From: Bacillota bacterium
GTDB taxonomy: Bacteria; Bacillota; Clostridia; Lachnospirales; CAG-274
NCBI GenBank assembly: GCA_017543265.1
Contig: JAFYGI010000047.1
Coordinates: 62,001 to 126,000, forward strand
DNA length: 64,000 bases
Direction: 5' to 3'
Shown: piece after piece, positions 51,646 through 59,899 of the stretch
Layout: each line of letters opens with the position of its first letter
Position numbering within the stretch: the first letter of the stretch is position 1
Made by a program: the position numbers and the translations under genes
Notes under the pieces: generated by a model
Told to the model about the DNA's origin: nothing
The model's input: only the letters and a program-made list of their open reading frames with translations
Database searches by the model: none

Positions 51646-51740
51646 GTATATGACGGGACGGATAGCCGCGCCCAAGCGTGCTTTATCCCGTTCACCCATA
51701 TACCAACTATAATTTAACCATATTTTTATATTTTTTTCAA
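51646..51740 (-). promoter_or_regulatory. wecB promoter and hairpin leader
   Basis: On the minus strand: -35 TTGAAA (51740-51735), 17 bases, -10 TTAAAT (51717-51712). The 5' end of the transcript would form a long hairpin: GTATATG (51703-51697) with CATATAC (51652-51646), enclosing ACGGGATA and TCCGTCCCGT arms. It ends about 18 bases before the ribosome site. Confidence 0.55.
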
Positions 51741-51810
51741 TAGTTTTCGGCGCTTTTTAGCCGAATTATTTTCGGGGCATTATTTTTGTGCCGCAAAATA
51801 CGGGCGGGAC

Positions 51811-51839
51811 TTGCCATTATCGGCAGGATATGGTATTAT
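51811..51839 (+). promoter_or_regulatory. sigma-A promoter of mtaB
   Basis: TTGCCA at 51811-51816, a 17-base spacer and TATTAT at 51834-51839 with a TGG extension. Divergent from the wecB promoter. Confidence 0.7.
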
Positions 51840-51879
51840 AGATATACAGACGGATAAAGATAAAACGAGGTTGAAATAT

Positions 51880-53175
51880 ATGAAAAAGGTTGCATTTCTG
51901 ACACTTGGCTGCAAGGTCAATCTATACGATACCGAGGCCATGCAGGAGCTTTTTGCCGCAAGGGGCTACGACATAGTGGACTTTGAGAATATGGCGGATA
52001 TATATATTATAAACACCTGTACGGTGACAAATTTCGGCGATAAAAAATCCAGACAGATGATAAGGCGGGCAAAACGTCAAAACCCCGATGCCATTGTTGC
52101 CGCAACGGGCTGTTATGCACAGGTGGCACCCGATACCGTGTCAAAGATAGAGGGCATAAATATCGTGGTGGGTACAAAGCACCGCGCGCGCATAGTGGAC
52201 ATAATAGAGGACTATACCGACGAAACAAAGGTGCTTAACGCCGTTTCGGACATAAGGCACGAGACGGAGTTTGAGCCGCTTAAAATAAGCAAGCTTAAGG
52301 ACAGGACACGCGCCTATGTCAAGATACAGGAGGGCTGTAACCGCTATTGCAGCTATTGTATAATCCCATACGCACGCGGCCCCGTAAGAAGCCGCCGCCC
52401 CGAAGAGGTGGTCGAGGAGGTAAAGCGGCTTGCCCAAAACGGCTTTAAGGAGGTAGTTTTAACGGGCATACACGTTGCCAGCTACGGCCTTGACCTTAAG
52501 TGTACAAATCTTACAGATATAGTAAAGCAGGTAAACGAAACAGAGGGTATAGAGCGCATACGCTTCAGCTCTATGGAGCCCACGGCGGTAACGGAGGAAT
52601 TTGTTGCCGAGATGAAGAAAATGCCCAAGATATGCGACCACTTCCCGCTTTCGCTTCAAAGCGGCTGCGACAAAACGCTGAAAGCCATGAACCGCCGTTA
52701 TACCGCGGATGAATACGCACTTGCCGTGGACAGACTGCGCGGTGCCTTTCCCGATGTGGCCATAACCACCGATATCATTGTCGGCTTTCCCGGCGAGACC
52801 GAGGAGGACTTTTTGGAAAGCATAGCCTTTGCAAGGCGCGTGGGTCTTTCAAAAATACACGTTTTCCCGTATTCGCCCAAGACGGGCACACCCGCGGCCA
52901 AAATGAAGGAGCAGGTGCCGCCCGATGTCAAAAACGACAGAGCCGCAAGGCTTATTGCCGTAAGTGACGAGCTGAACAAAAAATTCATTGATACACTAAA
53001 GGGAAGAACTATGCACGTTTTGTTTGAGATACGCAATAAAGACGGCTATTTTGAGGGTCATACCACAAACTATATAAAGGTGCTTGTAAAGACCGAAGAG
53101 GATCTTAAAAACAAGATATTAAACGTAAAAATAGGAGAATACTGCGGTGATGAAACTGTTTACGGAGAGATTTAA
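51880..53175 (+). CDS. mtaB: tRNA t6A37 methylthiotransferase MtaB
   Basis: A radical-SAM enzyme that turns t6A37 into ms2t6A in tRNAs for Lys (UUU). 431 residues: N-terminal MTTase domain with cluster ligands 'LTLGCKVNLYDTEAM', 'INTCTVTNFGDKKSR' and 'AATGCYAQVAPD'; radical-SAM motif 'EGCNRYCSYCIIPYARGPVR'; C-terminal TRAM domain. The 'LGCKVNLYD' rather than 'GCQMN' start marks MtaB, not MiaB. ATG 51880 has CGAGG upstream. Overlaps the nuclease gene by 29 bases. Acts on the product of the Sua5 pathway. Confidence 0.94.
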   Translation: MKKVAFLTLGCKVNLYDTEAMQELFAARGYDIVDFENMADIYIINTCTVTNFGDKKSRQMIRRAKRQNPDAIVAATGCYAQVAPDTVSKIEGINIVVGTKHRARIVDIIEDYTDETKVLNAVSDIRHETEFEPLKISKLKDRTRAYVKIQEGCNRYCSYCIIPYARGPVRSRRPEEVVEEVKRLAQNGFKEVVLTGIHVASYGLDLKCTNLTDIVKQVNETEGIERIRFSSMEPTAVTEEFVAEMKKMPKICDHFPLSLQSGCDKTLKAMNRRYTADEYALAVDRLRGAFPDVAITTDIIVGFPGETEEDFLESIAFARRVGLSKIHVFPYSPKTGTPAAKMKEQVPPDVKNDRAARLIAVSDELNKKFIDTLKGRTMHVLFEIRNKDGYFEGHTTNYIKVLVKTEEDLKNKILNVKIGEYCGDETVYGEI

Positions 53176-54517
53176 AATTTCTTTTGCGCTTTTGCTTGCG
53201 GCTGCGTTTTGCATTATTGCGCAGGTCGGCGTATATGCGGGGGATATTGTCATAAACGGCGAAAGAATGAGTGCTGACCCCGCGCCCTTTATCCAAAACG
53301 GCAGAACGCTTGTGCCGCTAAGGTTTATAAGCGAAAACCTCGGTGCGGAGGTAGAATATGACGACAAAGACCGTCTTGTGACGGTATCTGACGGGGATGT
53401 TCTGATAAAGCTGGGATTGGACAGCAATACCGCCCTTGTGAACGATAACGGCGTAACGCTTGATGCACCCGCGCAGATATGCGATGGCAGAACTATGGTG
53501 CCGCTTCGCTTTATTGCGGAGGCCTTTGACTGCACGGTAAATTACGAGAGTGAGTCGAAGCTTGTTTTTATATCGGACAAAAGCTTTGACAAGGAGTATA
53601 TAACGCTTGACGATATCCCCGAATATTCGGGCAGTCCGTATATTGAGCTTTATTATAATATGCCGCTTTTTGAGAATATTTCGGACAAGCCCTATGAAAG
53701 CTACGGACAGCTTGACACACTGGGCAGATGCACCGCCGCCGAGGCCTGTCTTTCACGGGAGCTGATGCCCACCGAAAAGCGCGGCAGCATAGGCAGCGTA
53801 CAGCCAAGCGGCTGGAGAATATCCAAATACGATTTTATCGACGGACAGTATCTTTTTAACCGCTGTCACCTTATCGCATATATGCTGACGGCGGAAAACG
53901 ATAATCCTTTAAACCTTATAACCGGCACAAGGTATATGAATACCGAGGGTATGCTGCCCTTTGAAACAGAGGTATGCGATCATATCAAGAAAACAAACGG
54001 CCGCGTTATGTACAGGGTTACGCCCGTGTATTCGGGGGACGAGCCCATAGCAAGGGGCGTGCTGATGGAGGCTTTTTCCGTCGGGGACAACGGAAAGGAC
54101 ATCTGCTTTGATGTTTTTGTATACAATGTTCAGCCTGGTGTAAGAATAAATTACGAAAACGGCGAGAATTATCCCGATGACTTCAATATTTTCACAACCG
54201 TTGAGGAAACGACCGAGCAGACCACCGAATTCAAGACGGAAGAAACCACGGGAATAAACACTCACGAAACAAACGAGCAGACAACGAATATCGAGGAGCT
54301 TATAGAGTGCTTTTCGGTAACGCCCGAAAGCCCTGCGGAAAGCTTTGACTATATATTAAATATCCACACAATGAAATTTCATCTGCCGGATTGTAAGCAT
54401 ATAAACGATATTTCGGACAAAAACAAGCGCGGCTATAACGGCGATGCCGGGCTGCTTGAAGAAATAGGCTTCAAGCCCTGCGGCGGCTGCAAACCAACAA
54501 AAGAGGGAAGAAAATGA
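53147..54517 (+). CDS. exported DNA/RNA non-specific endonuclease with copper-amine-oxidase-N repeats
   Basis: 456 residues. A signal peptide (about 1-31, ending 'VYAG-D') is followed by two copper-amine-oxidase N-terminal-like units (about 32-150: 'NGRTLVPLRFISENLGAEVE' and 'DGRTMVPLRFIAEAFDCTVN'), which act as wall-attached modules. The nuclease domain (about 180-345) has 'YGQLDTLGRCTAAEACLSRE' and 'YLFNRCHLIAYMLTAENDNP', with the NRCH variant of the DRGH catalytic His site, and 'NLITGTRYMN'. A Thr/Glu linker leads to a C-terminal Cys/His motif ('HLPDCKHI...PCGGCKP', about 415-450), perhaps zinc-binding. Start GTG 53147 has AGGAG nine bases upstream; overlaps mtaB by 29 bases and ligA by four. 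Confidence 0.85.
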   Translation: MMKLFTERFKISFALLLAAAFCIIAQVGVYAGDIVINGERMSADPAPFIQNGRTLVPLRFISENLGAEVEYDDKDRLVTVSDGDVLIKLGLDSNTALVNDNGVTLDAPAQICDGRTMVPLRFIAEAFDCTVNYESESKLVFISDKSFDKEYITLDDIPEYSGSPYIELYYNMPLFENISDKPYESYGQLDTLGRCTAAEACLSRELMPTEKRGSIGSVQPSGWRISKYDFIDGQYLFNRCHLIAYMLTAENDNPLNLITGTRYMNTEGMLPFETEVCDHIKKTNGRVMYRVTPVYSGDEPIARGVLMEAFSVGDNGKDICFDVFVYNVQPGVRINYENGENYPDDFNIFTTVEETTEQTTEFKTEETTGINTHETNEQTTNIEELIECFSVTPESPAESFDYILNIHTMKFHLPDCKHINDISDKNKRGYNGDAGLLEEIGFKPCGGCKPTKEGRK

Positions 54518-56466
54518 AAGACGATACAAAACGAATGAAAGAGCTTGTCACGCTTTTAAATAAGGCCTCAAAGGCCTATTATCAGCAGGACAAGGAAATA
54601 ATGAGCGACAAGGACTATGATGCGCTTTATGACGAACTGACTGCGCTGGAGGTGGAAACGGGCATTATCCTATCGGACAGCCCGACGCAGAATGTCGGCT
54701 ATACGGTTTTAAGTGCGCTGACCAAGGTCGAGCATCCCTCGCCCATGCTTTCACTTGACAAGACAAAGGAAACAGCAAGGCTGGAGGAATTTCTGGGTGA
54801 GCAGACGGGTCTTTTGTCCTATAAAATGGACGGCCTGACGGTCGTGCTTACCTACCGTGACGGCAAATTAAAGCAGGCGCTTACCCGCGGAAACGGCGTT
54901 ATCGGCGAGGATATAACCCACAATGCCCGTACCTTTAAAAATATCCCCTTAAAGCTGGATTTTAAGGGCGAGCTGGTTTTAAGGGGCGAGGCGGTCATTT
55001 CGTTCAAGGATTTTGAGCGCATAAACAGCGCCCTTGACCCCGAGGATGAGTACAAAAACCCCAGAAACCTTTGCAGCGGTACGGTGAGACAGCTTAACAG
55101 CGAGATATGCGCAAAAAGAAGCGTTTGCTTTATCGCCTTTTCCCTTGTAACGGCCGATGGTATGGAGTTTGCAAAAAAATCCGAGGGTATGGACTGGCTT
55201 GAACAAAAGGGCTTTCAGGTTGTCGAAAGAAAATTTGTCACCGCAAAAAATGTGGAAAAGACCGTAAGGGAGTTTGAGGACAATATCCCGAACAACCCCT
55301 TTGCAACGGACGGCCTTGTGCTGACCTATGACGATATCGAATATTCCCGCTCTTTGGGTACAACGGCGAAATTCCCCCGCGATTCCATAGCCTTTAAATG
55401 GGCGGACGAAACAGCGGAGACTACATTGAAAGAAATTGAGTGGAGCGCATCGAGGACGGGTCTTATAAACCCCATAGCCGTATTTGACCCCGTCGAGCTG
55501 GAGGGGACCACGGTAAGCCGTGCAAGCCTGCACAATGTAAGCATAGTTAAAGGCCTTAAGCTTGGTTTGGGCGACAAAATTACGGTCTACAAGGCAAATA
55601 TGATAATACCGCAGGTAGCGGAAAACCTGACAAACTCGGATAATGCCGAGATACCCGCGGTCTGTCCCGTCTGCGGCGGCAAAACGCAGATAGTCAGCAT
55701 ACGCGACGGCGAGGCTCTTAAATGCATAAACCCCGATTGTGCGGCCAAAAAGCTTATGGGCTTTGTACACTTTGTAAGCCGTGATGCTATGAATATAGAG
55801 GGGCTTTCCGAAAGCACGCTTGAAAAATTTATAAATGCGGATACGCTTACGGATTATGCGGATATTTATGCTCTTTCAAGCCACAGACAGACCCTTGTGG
55901 AGCTTGAGGGCTTTGGCGAAAAGTCCTTTGACAACCTTATGGCGGCCGTTGAAAAAAGCCGCAATATCGGTCTGCCGAATTTTATTTATGCACTTGGCAT
56001 AGAAAATGTAGGCCTTAGCAATGCAAAGCTTTTATGCAAATTTTACGGCTATGATCTGGATAAAATACTTTCCGCAAAAGCGGACGAGCTTACCGATATA
56101 GACGGTTTTGGCGAGGTCATAGCGCTTTCGCTTGAAAATTATTTCAAAAACGAAAAAAAAATGATGCTTATAGAAAAAATACGCAAAGAGCTTACCTTTG
56201 ATATCCCCAAACAAAACGAGGGCGAGCAGATATTAAAGGATAAAATTTTTGTAATAACGGGCGATGTGCACCACTTTAAAAACCGCAAGGAGCTTCAGGC
56301 AAAAATAGAGGAACTCGGCGGCAAGGCCACGGGCAGCGTTTCCGCAAAGACAAGCTATCTTATCAATAACGATATCACATCAAACAGCTCCAAAAATAAA
56401 AAGGCAAAGGAGCTTGGCGTGCCGATCATAAGCGAGGATGACTTTTTAAAGCTTATAGGAGAATAA
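54514..56466 (+). CDS. ligA: NAD-dependent DNA ligase
   Basis: Seals nicks in DNA using NAD+. 650 residues: domain Ia and the adenylation domain with the AMP-accepting Lys104 in 'YKMDGLTVVL', OB fold, four-Cys zinc finger ('CPVCGGKTQIVS' and 'CINPDC'), helix-hairpin-helix repeats ('ELEGFGEKSFDNLMAAVEKS') and a C-terminal BRCT domain ('ILKDKIFVITGDVHHFKNRK'). Full length. Overlaps the nuclease stop by four bases (ATGA). Confidence 0.95.
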   Translation: MKDDTKRMKELVTLLNKASKAYYQQDKEIMSDKDYDALYDELTALEVETGIILSDSPTQNVGYTVLSALTKVEHPSPMLSLDKTKETARLEEFLGEQTGLLSYKMDGLTVVLTYRDGKLKQALTRGNGVIGEDITHNARTFKNIPLKLDFKGELVLRGEAVISFKDFERINSALDPEDEYKNPRNLCSGTVRQLNSEICAKRSVCFIAFSLVTADGMEFAKKSEGMDWLEQKGFQVVERKFVTAKNVEKTVREFEDNIPNNPFATDGLVLTYDDIEYSRSLGTTAKFPRDSIAFKWADETAETTLKEIEWSASRTGLINPIAVFDPVELEGTTVSRASLHNVSIVKGLKLGLGDKITVYKANMIIPQVAENLTNSDNAEIPAVCPVCGGKTQIVSIRDGEALKCINPDCAAKKLMGFVHFVSRDAMNIEGLSESTLEKFINADTLTDYADIYALSSHRQTLVELEGFGEKSFDNLMAAVEKSRNIGLPNFIYALGIENVGLSNAKLLCKFYGYDLDKILSAKADELTDIDGFGEVIALSLENYFKNEKKMMLIEKIRKELTFDIPKQNEGEQILKDKIFVITGDVHHFKNRKELQAKIEELGGKATGSVSAKTSYLINNDITSNSSKNKKAKELGVPIISEDDFLKLIGE

Positions 56467-56476
56467 CAACAAGAAA

Positions 56477-56501
56477 AAAGGAGAACCGCGGTTCTCCTTT
56501 T
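56477..56501. terminator. terminator between ligA and the minus-strand lipoprotein
   Basis: The palindrome AAAGGAGAACC / GGTTCTCCTTT at 56477-56501 with flanking A and T can stop transcription in both directions. Confidence 0.8.
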
Positions 56502-56506
56502 ATGAT

Positions 56507-57670
56507 CTATTCGGTTTTTTCAATACTCATTGTCGAGAGTAGCGCTGCTGTATAATTAAGCATATCCTTTTCCGTGCCCGAGTTATAATTATCGTTTGTG
56601 TAAAAGCTTACGGGTATATCCGCCGCAATGCCCGTGTTTTTATCGTACACAACAGCCGTGCCGTAAAATTTGTATTTATTGTTATCATAGGATATAAAGC
56701 AAATTTCCTTATCGTCGGTCTTGGCCTTATAGGCAATTTTTTCGTTTTTATATTCCTTTTCTATATCCTTTTCGCTGCCGTATTCGTTAAGATACATACC
56801 GTTTGATATTACCAGCGACAAATCACCCGTAAGTTCGCCGTTTGTGTATTTACCGCCGACATCCGTATAGGACGAGGCATCCGAAAACGGCTTTACAAAA
56901 AAGCTTTCGGGCAGCTCGAAGGTGCATTTTGCACTTATGTCCGCTTGTTCGCCCTTTGCGTTTACGCTGAAGCTTCTTATGCGTTGGTCGGGCTTGTCAA
57001 GGGTGAACGATGCGGTATATTCCTTTAATCTGCCGTCCGAGATATAATAGGATACCTCGCGACCCGTGCCCGAGTACATATCGCGCTCGTCCGACATTAC
57101 GCTATCCTGATAATAATGCGTGTTAAGGCTGCCGTCATATTCAATGCCCTCGCCGAATTTTGCCGCAAAGGCCTCCTTTGTCATATCCGTACCGAAGCCG
57201 CCCGGCAGAAAGACGCGGTTTGTCCGGTCGCTGAAACTAAGGTACATACAGCGGATAACGCAGTCTCTTTTGGAAAGCTCGTTTTCGGTGGAGTTTTCAC
57301 AGACAAAGGACACCTTGAAGGAAATGTCGCTGTCGGGCTTGAAAGCTGCCCTTACCGCCGTGGAATAGGGCTCCGCGGTCTCGTCGGGATCGGAAAGGAC
57401 AAAGCCCGATGCCGTCTCAAACTCCCCGACCGTCATCGGAAAGGTATAGACATTGCCGTCTATCTGTATCTTGTTGTCAAAAATATCCGCGGCTGTTATC
57501 TCTGCCGATGCCGTGCCCGCCGATGCGGCAGCAACGGGGGTGTAGTCCGTGCCGCTTACCGCGTTTTCCCTTGTCGGCACGGGGGTCACGGTAACTGTCG
57601 GCGTGCCGCTGCCGCAGGCACAAAGTATAAGTGCAAGCATAAATGCTGCCGAGTTTTTTAAAATTTTCAT
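56507..57670 (-). CDS. lipoprotein of unknown function
   Basis: 387 residues from the ATG at 57670, which has AGGAGGG upstream. 'MKILKNSAAFMLALILCACG' gives a lipobox ending at Cys19, then a Thr/Val/Pro linker. The mature region (60-387) is beta-rich with repeated 'KFGEGIEYDGS', 'YYISDGRLKEYTASFTLDKP' and 'GDLSLVISNGMYLNEYG' strands. I do not recognise a family. A longer frame reaching 57964 enters the divergent promoter region and lacks a ribosome site. Monocistronic, with its own promoter. Confidence 0.65.
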   Translation of the reverse strand: MKILKNSAAFMLALILCACGSGTPTVTVTPVPTRENAVSGTDYTPVAAASAGTASAEITAADIFDNKIQIDGNVYTFPMTVGEFETASGFVLSDPDETAEPYSTAVRAAFKPDSDISFKVSFVCENSTENELSKRDCVIRCMYLSFSDRTNRVFLPGGFGTDMTKEAFAAKFGEGIEYDGSLNTHYYQDSVMSDERDMYSGTGREVSYYISDGRLKEYTASFTLDKPDQRIRSFSVNAKGEQADISAKCTFELPESFFVKPFSDASSYTDVGGKYTNGELTGDLSLVISNGMYLNEYGSEKDIEKEYKNEKIAYKAKTDDKEICFISYDNNKYKFYGTAVVYDKNTGIAADIPVSFYTNDNYNSGTEKDMLNYTAALLSTMSIEKTE

Positions 57671-57692
57671 GGTTTTCCCTCCTCTTGGCTTA

Positions 57693-57721
57693 AATATAGC
57701 ATTTTGTGCGGCGTAAGTCAA
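57693..57721 (-). promoter_or_regulatory. sigma-A promoter of the lipoprotein gene
   Basis: On the minus strand TTGACT (57721-57716), a 17-base spacer and TATATT (57698-57693) with a TGC extension. The -35 overlaps GTAAGTCAAGCTTAC, a small imperfect palindrome. Confidence 0.7.
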
Positions 57722-57857
57722 GCTTACGTTTACTTTGGTTTGGCAAATAAGCTTAAAAATACACAAAAGTATGCCCTGTAAAGTCAGTATAAAATGTGCA
57801 TTATGACGAAAAAGGCGTATTTTAATAATTGTAATATTTTTTGTAACATTTTTGTTG

Positions 57858-57957
57858 TATAATGAAAATAAAACGGTGCGGGCAATGACCGACAGCTTTG
57901 ATAAAAGCGTATCCCGGATGTGCCCCACAGCGAGATACAGACGAAAGGAGCGATCAT
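57858..57957 (+). promoter_or_regulatory. promoter and structured leader of the double-glycine peptide genes
   Basis: TATAAT at 57858-57863, with no good -35 but two copies of TTGTAAnATTTTT upstream (57829 and 57841). The leader can fold: GTG-C-GGGCA (about 57877-57885) with TGCCC-CAC (about 57920-57928), enclosing a GCTTT-GATA-AAAGC hairpin; GTATC can also pair with GATAC. No known riboswitch class is recognised. Confidence 0.45.
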
Positions 57958-58206
57958 ATGGCACTGCAAAGACTTAGCGATGACGAGCTTATGATGGTAT
58001 CGGGGGGAACAGGCAATGCGTCAAACTGTACCGTCAGGGCGGTGGGAAATCCTAACATGATGCCGTGCAGGCAGGAAAAATGCTTACGCTGCGGAAGCAC
58101 TGCGCTGACAGACGGGTTGTTCAGCACGGACAACGGCAGAACGGTATATCAGGGGCAGGAGTGCGTTTGCGGCAATATAATGATATACGGTGACAACATA
58201 ATGTAA
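57958..58206 (+). CDS. double-glycine-leader peptide 1 (Cys-rich core)
   Basis: 82 residues. The N-terminus 'MALQRLSDDELMMVSGG' is a classic double-glycine leader recognised by peptidase-containing ABC exporters or RiPP machinery. After the GG the 65-residue core has six cysteines in the pattern C, C-x4-C-x2-CG, C-x-CG, more like a small zinc ribbon or disulfide knot than a linear bacteriocin. AAAGGAG lies seven bases before the ATG. No maturation or export gene is present in the window. Confidence 0.7.
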   Translation: MALQRLSDDELMMVSGGTGNASNCTVRAVGNPNMMPCRQEKCLRCGSTALTDGLFSTDNGRTVYQGQECVCGNIMIYGDNIM

Positions 58207-58225
58207 AAAGAAAGGAGTATGCGGT

Positions 58226-58354
58226 ATGAAGGACAAAAATGAAAATGATATGTCCTTGGAAGAGATCAATGAAGGCGACTTTGAAAAGATAGCCGGCGGT
58301 TTGGACTACGAGGTGGATCAGGAGGTCGTTATCGGCGGCAATAACGGCAAATAG
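58226..58354 (+). CDS. double-glycine-leader peptide 2
   Basis: A 42-residue reading frame with a strong ribosome site (AAAGGAG) 19 bases after the first peptide gene. 'MSLEEINEGDFEKIAGG' is a double-glycine-type leader preceded by a charged 'MKDKNEND' start; the remaining 17-residue core 'LDYEVDQEVVIGGNNGK' is acidic and lacks cysteine. The shared leader type and spacing suggest a peptide family in one transcript. It ends at a TAG. Confidence 0.65.
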   Translation: MKDKNENDMSLEEINEGDFEKIAGGLDYEVDQEVVIGGNNGK

Positions 58355-58495
58355 GCCGAATATAATATAAAAAAAAGGGATGAGTTATATGGTCAAAAAA
58401 GGAATCGATTTATGGCGCTCCTGCTTGCGCTGACCGTTGCGGCACCGAATGTCGTATGGGCGGACACACACCCGTATGTCAAGCAAAAACTAAAA

Positions 58496-59750
58496 AATAT
58501 TTTTATTTATAGGTTTAGCCCTCAAAGTCCTGTATCTTCCATTCGACTTTAATACTCTTATCGGGGTATACATACACTTTCTCAACAAGTGCAATATCAA
58601 AAATCTGCTTATGCAAGGCTTCTTCCGTTATACTTAACTGATAGCAGGGTTCGTTGCCGTAAAGCCTTGTATACTTGCATTTAAAGCGGGAATTCTTGGC
58701 TTTTATATACTCCATAGAGTGGTTACAGCACCCACAAAAAACTTTTGAACGAAGCGGATATATTCGAGCGTTTTCTCCTTTTCGCTTATATACAGGCTTT
58801 GTTTCGCTTGCTTTTCGGAATATTTCTTCCGAAACTATTGCAGGATGATGATTCGGGATCTTTACCCATTTATCCTCGGTTTTCAATATCCGCCGTTTGC
58901 TTCCTACATCCGTAACCTGTCTTTTGCCCATAACATACATACCCATATATATTTCATTTGAAAGTATATTTGCTATCGTTTCAGATTTCCAATACTTGCA
59001 TTTTGAAATATCACAGCTGCTTAAGCCTTTTTGCGCTTTATATTGTATGGGCGTGGGTATGCCTTTGTCGGAAAGGTGCTTTGCTATTTGCGTTTTGGGC
59101 ATTCCCTCTGTATACAGCTTAAATATTGTCCTGATATTGTCGGCTACTTCATCATCTATTATGAGCTTTTTATTTTCATCAAATTTATATCCGTAAGGAT
59201 ATTGTCCGGTGCAGTATTCACCATTTCGTATTCTTATTTGCCTTGCAGTCTTGACCTTGATTGATATATCGCGGCTGTAATACTCATTTATAAGATATTT
59301 GAACGCTATATTCATACCGCCAGTATCGCCCTTGTGTTCATCGCTGTCAAAACAATCACTCACGGAAATGAACCGAACATTAAACAGCGGGAAAACCTGC
59401 TGGGTAAAGTAACCGACCTCAATGCTGTTTCTGCCGAACCTTGAAAAGTCCTTAACAAGAATACAGTTTATCTTATTTAGCTGTATATCCGACAAAAGCC
59501 GTTGTACTGCGGGTCTTTCAAAGTTTGTGCCTGTATAGCCGTTGTCCGTATATTCAACGATCTTCACATTTTGTACAGGCATTTTTTCTGCATACTCTGT
59601 AAGCAAGAGCCTTTGAGATTCTATGCTGATACTCTCGCTTCTTGCATCATCAACGGATAATCGAAGGTATATTGCCACTGTATAATCAGTCATTGTTCCA
59701 CACCTCCGTATTAAATTCATTGTCGAATGTATATTTTATTTCTATACGGT
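58496..59750. mobile_element. minimal serine-recombinase element inserted in the SLH frame
   Basis: About 1.24 kb containing only the recombinase gene. Both ends show related AT-rich sequence: ATATTTTTATTT-ATAGG at 58498-58513 and ATATTTTATTTCTATACGG at 59731-59749, imperfect direct repeats that could be attL and attR. Removing 58511-59747 rejoins the interrupted SLH reading frame. Boundaries are inferred. Confidence 0.6.
58515..59693 (-). CDS. large-serine-type recombinase (compact)
   Basis: 392 residues from ATG 59693, with GGAGG nine bases upstream. Resolvase catalytic domain (about 1-150) with Ser in 'DDARSESISIESQRLLLTEY' and 'IVEYTDNGYTGTNFERPAVQ', 'LVKDFSRFGRNSIEVGYFTQ'; recombinase domain (about 165-280, 'YPYGYKFDENKKLIIDDEVA', 'GMPKTQIAKHLSDKGIPTP'); and a zinc ribbon ('FCGCCNHSMEY...CKYTRLYGNEPCYQ'). 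It is shorter than phage integrases (about 450-550 residues) and has no long coiled coil. Such enzymes perform site-specific integration or excision of mobile DNA. Its AT-rich composition differs from its neighbours. Confidence 0.92.
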   Translation of the reverse strand: MTDYTVAIYLRLSVDDARSESISIESQRLLLTEYAEKMPVQNVKIVEYTDNGYTGTNFERPAVQRLLSDIQLNKINCILVKDFSRFGRNSIEVGYFTQQVFPLFNVRFISVSDCFDSDEHKGDTGGMNIAFKYLINEYYSRDISIKVKTARQIRIRNGEYCTGQYPYGYKFDENKKLIIDDEVADNIRTIFKLYTEGMPKTQIAKHLSDKGIPTPIQYKAQKGLSSCDISKCKYWKSETIANILSNEIYMGMYVMGKRQVTDVGSKRRILKTEDKWVKIPNHHPAIVSEEIFRKASETKPVYKRKGENARIYPLRSKVFCGCCNHSMEYIKAKNSRFKCKYTRLYGNEPCYQLSITEEALHKQIFDIALVEKVYVYPDKSIKVEWKIQDFEG

Positions 59751-59842
59751 TATCCCGATAATACTTTCAGACCTAAGAACACCATTACAAGAGCCGAGGC
59801 AGCCGCAATACTGTACGGCGTAAAGGAAAGATAATTAAAAAT

Positions 59843-59866
59843 GCGGGCAGTTTAAATGCTGCCCGC
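59843..59866. terminator. hairpin between SLH fragment and peptide 3
   Basis: GCGGGCAG at 59843-59850 pairs with CTGCCCGC at 59859-59866. T-rich sequence follows on the minus strand, not on the plus strand, so as a terminator it would act leftwards; on the plus strand it may be an mRNA hairpin. Confidence 0.5.
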
Positions 59867-59899
59867 CAAAGATACTTTATATTGAGAAAGGAGAAAAAA

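Larger units (their letters stand above)
58389..59834 (+). pseudogene. mini-SLH protein gene split by a serine-recombinase element
   Basis: The left fragment encodes a signal-peptide-like stretch 'FMALLLALTVAAPNVVWADT' and 'HPYVKQKLKNIFIY' (58412-58510); the right fragment (59748-59834) encodes 'GYPDNTFRPKNTITRAEAAA' and ends 'ILYGVKER' stop, the C-terminal half of an SLH domain. Joining TAT at 58508-58510 to GGT at 59748 restores one frame of about 61 residues. Upstream, 'MVKK' at 58389-58400 is in another frame; a -1 slip on the A6 run (58395-58400) would add 'MVKKRNRF'. Single-SLH proteins attach to wall polymers. Confidence 0.65.

Noticed and set aside
54979-55770. Minus-strand reading frame opposite ligA
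   Set aside because: Lies entirely within the conserved ligase gene with no start signals or recognisable domains; a codon-usage shadow.
57864-57957. c-di-GMP (GEMM) or preQ1 riboswitch upstream of peptide 1
   Set aside because: The conserved core sequences of these classes are missing; only generic helices are seen.
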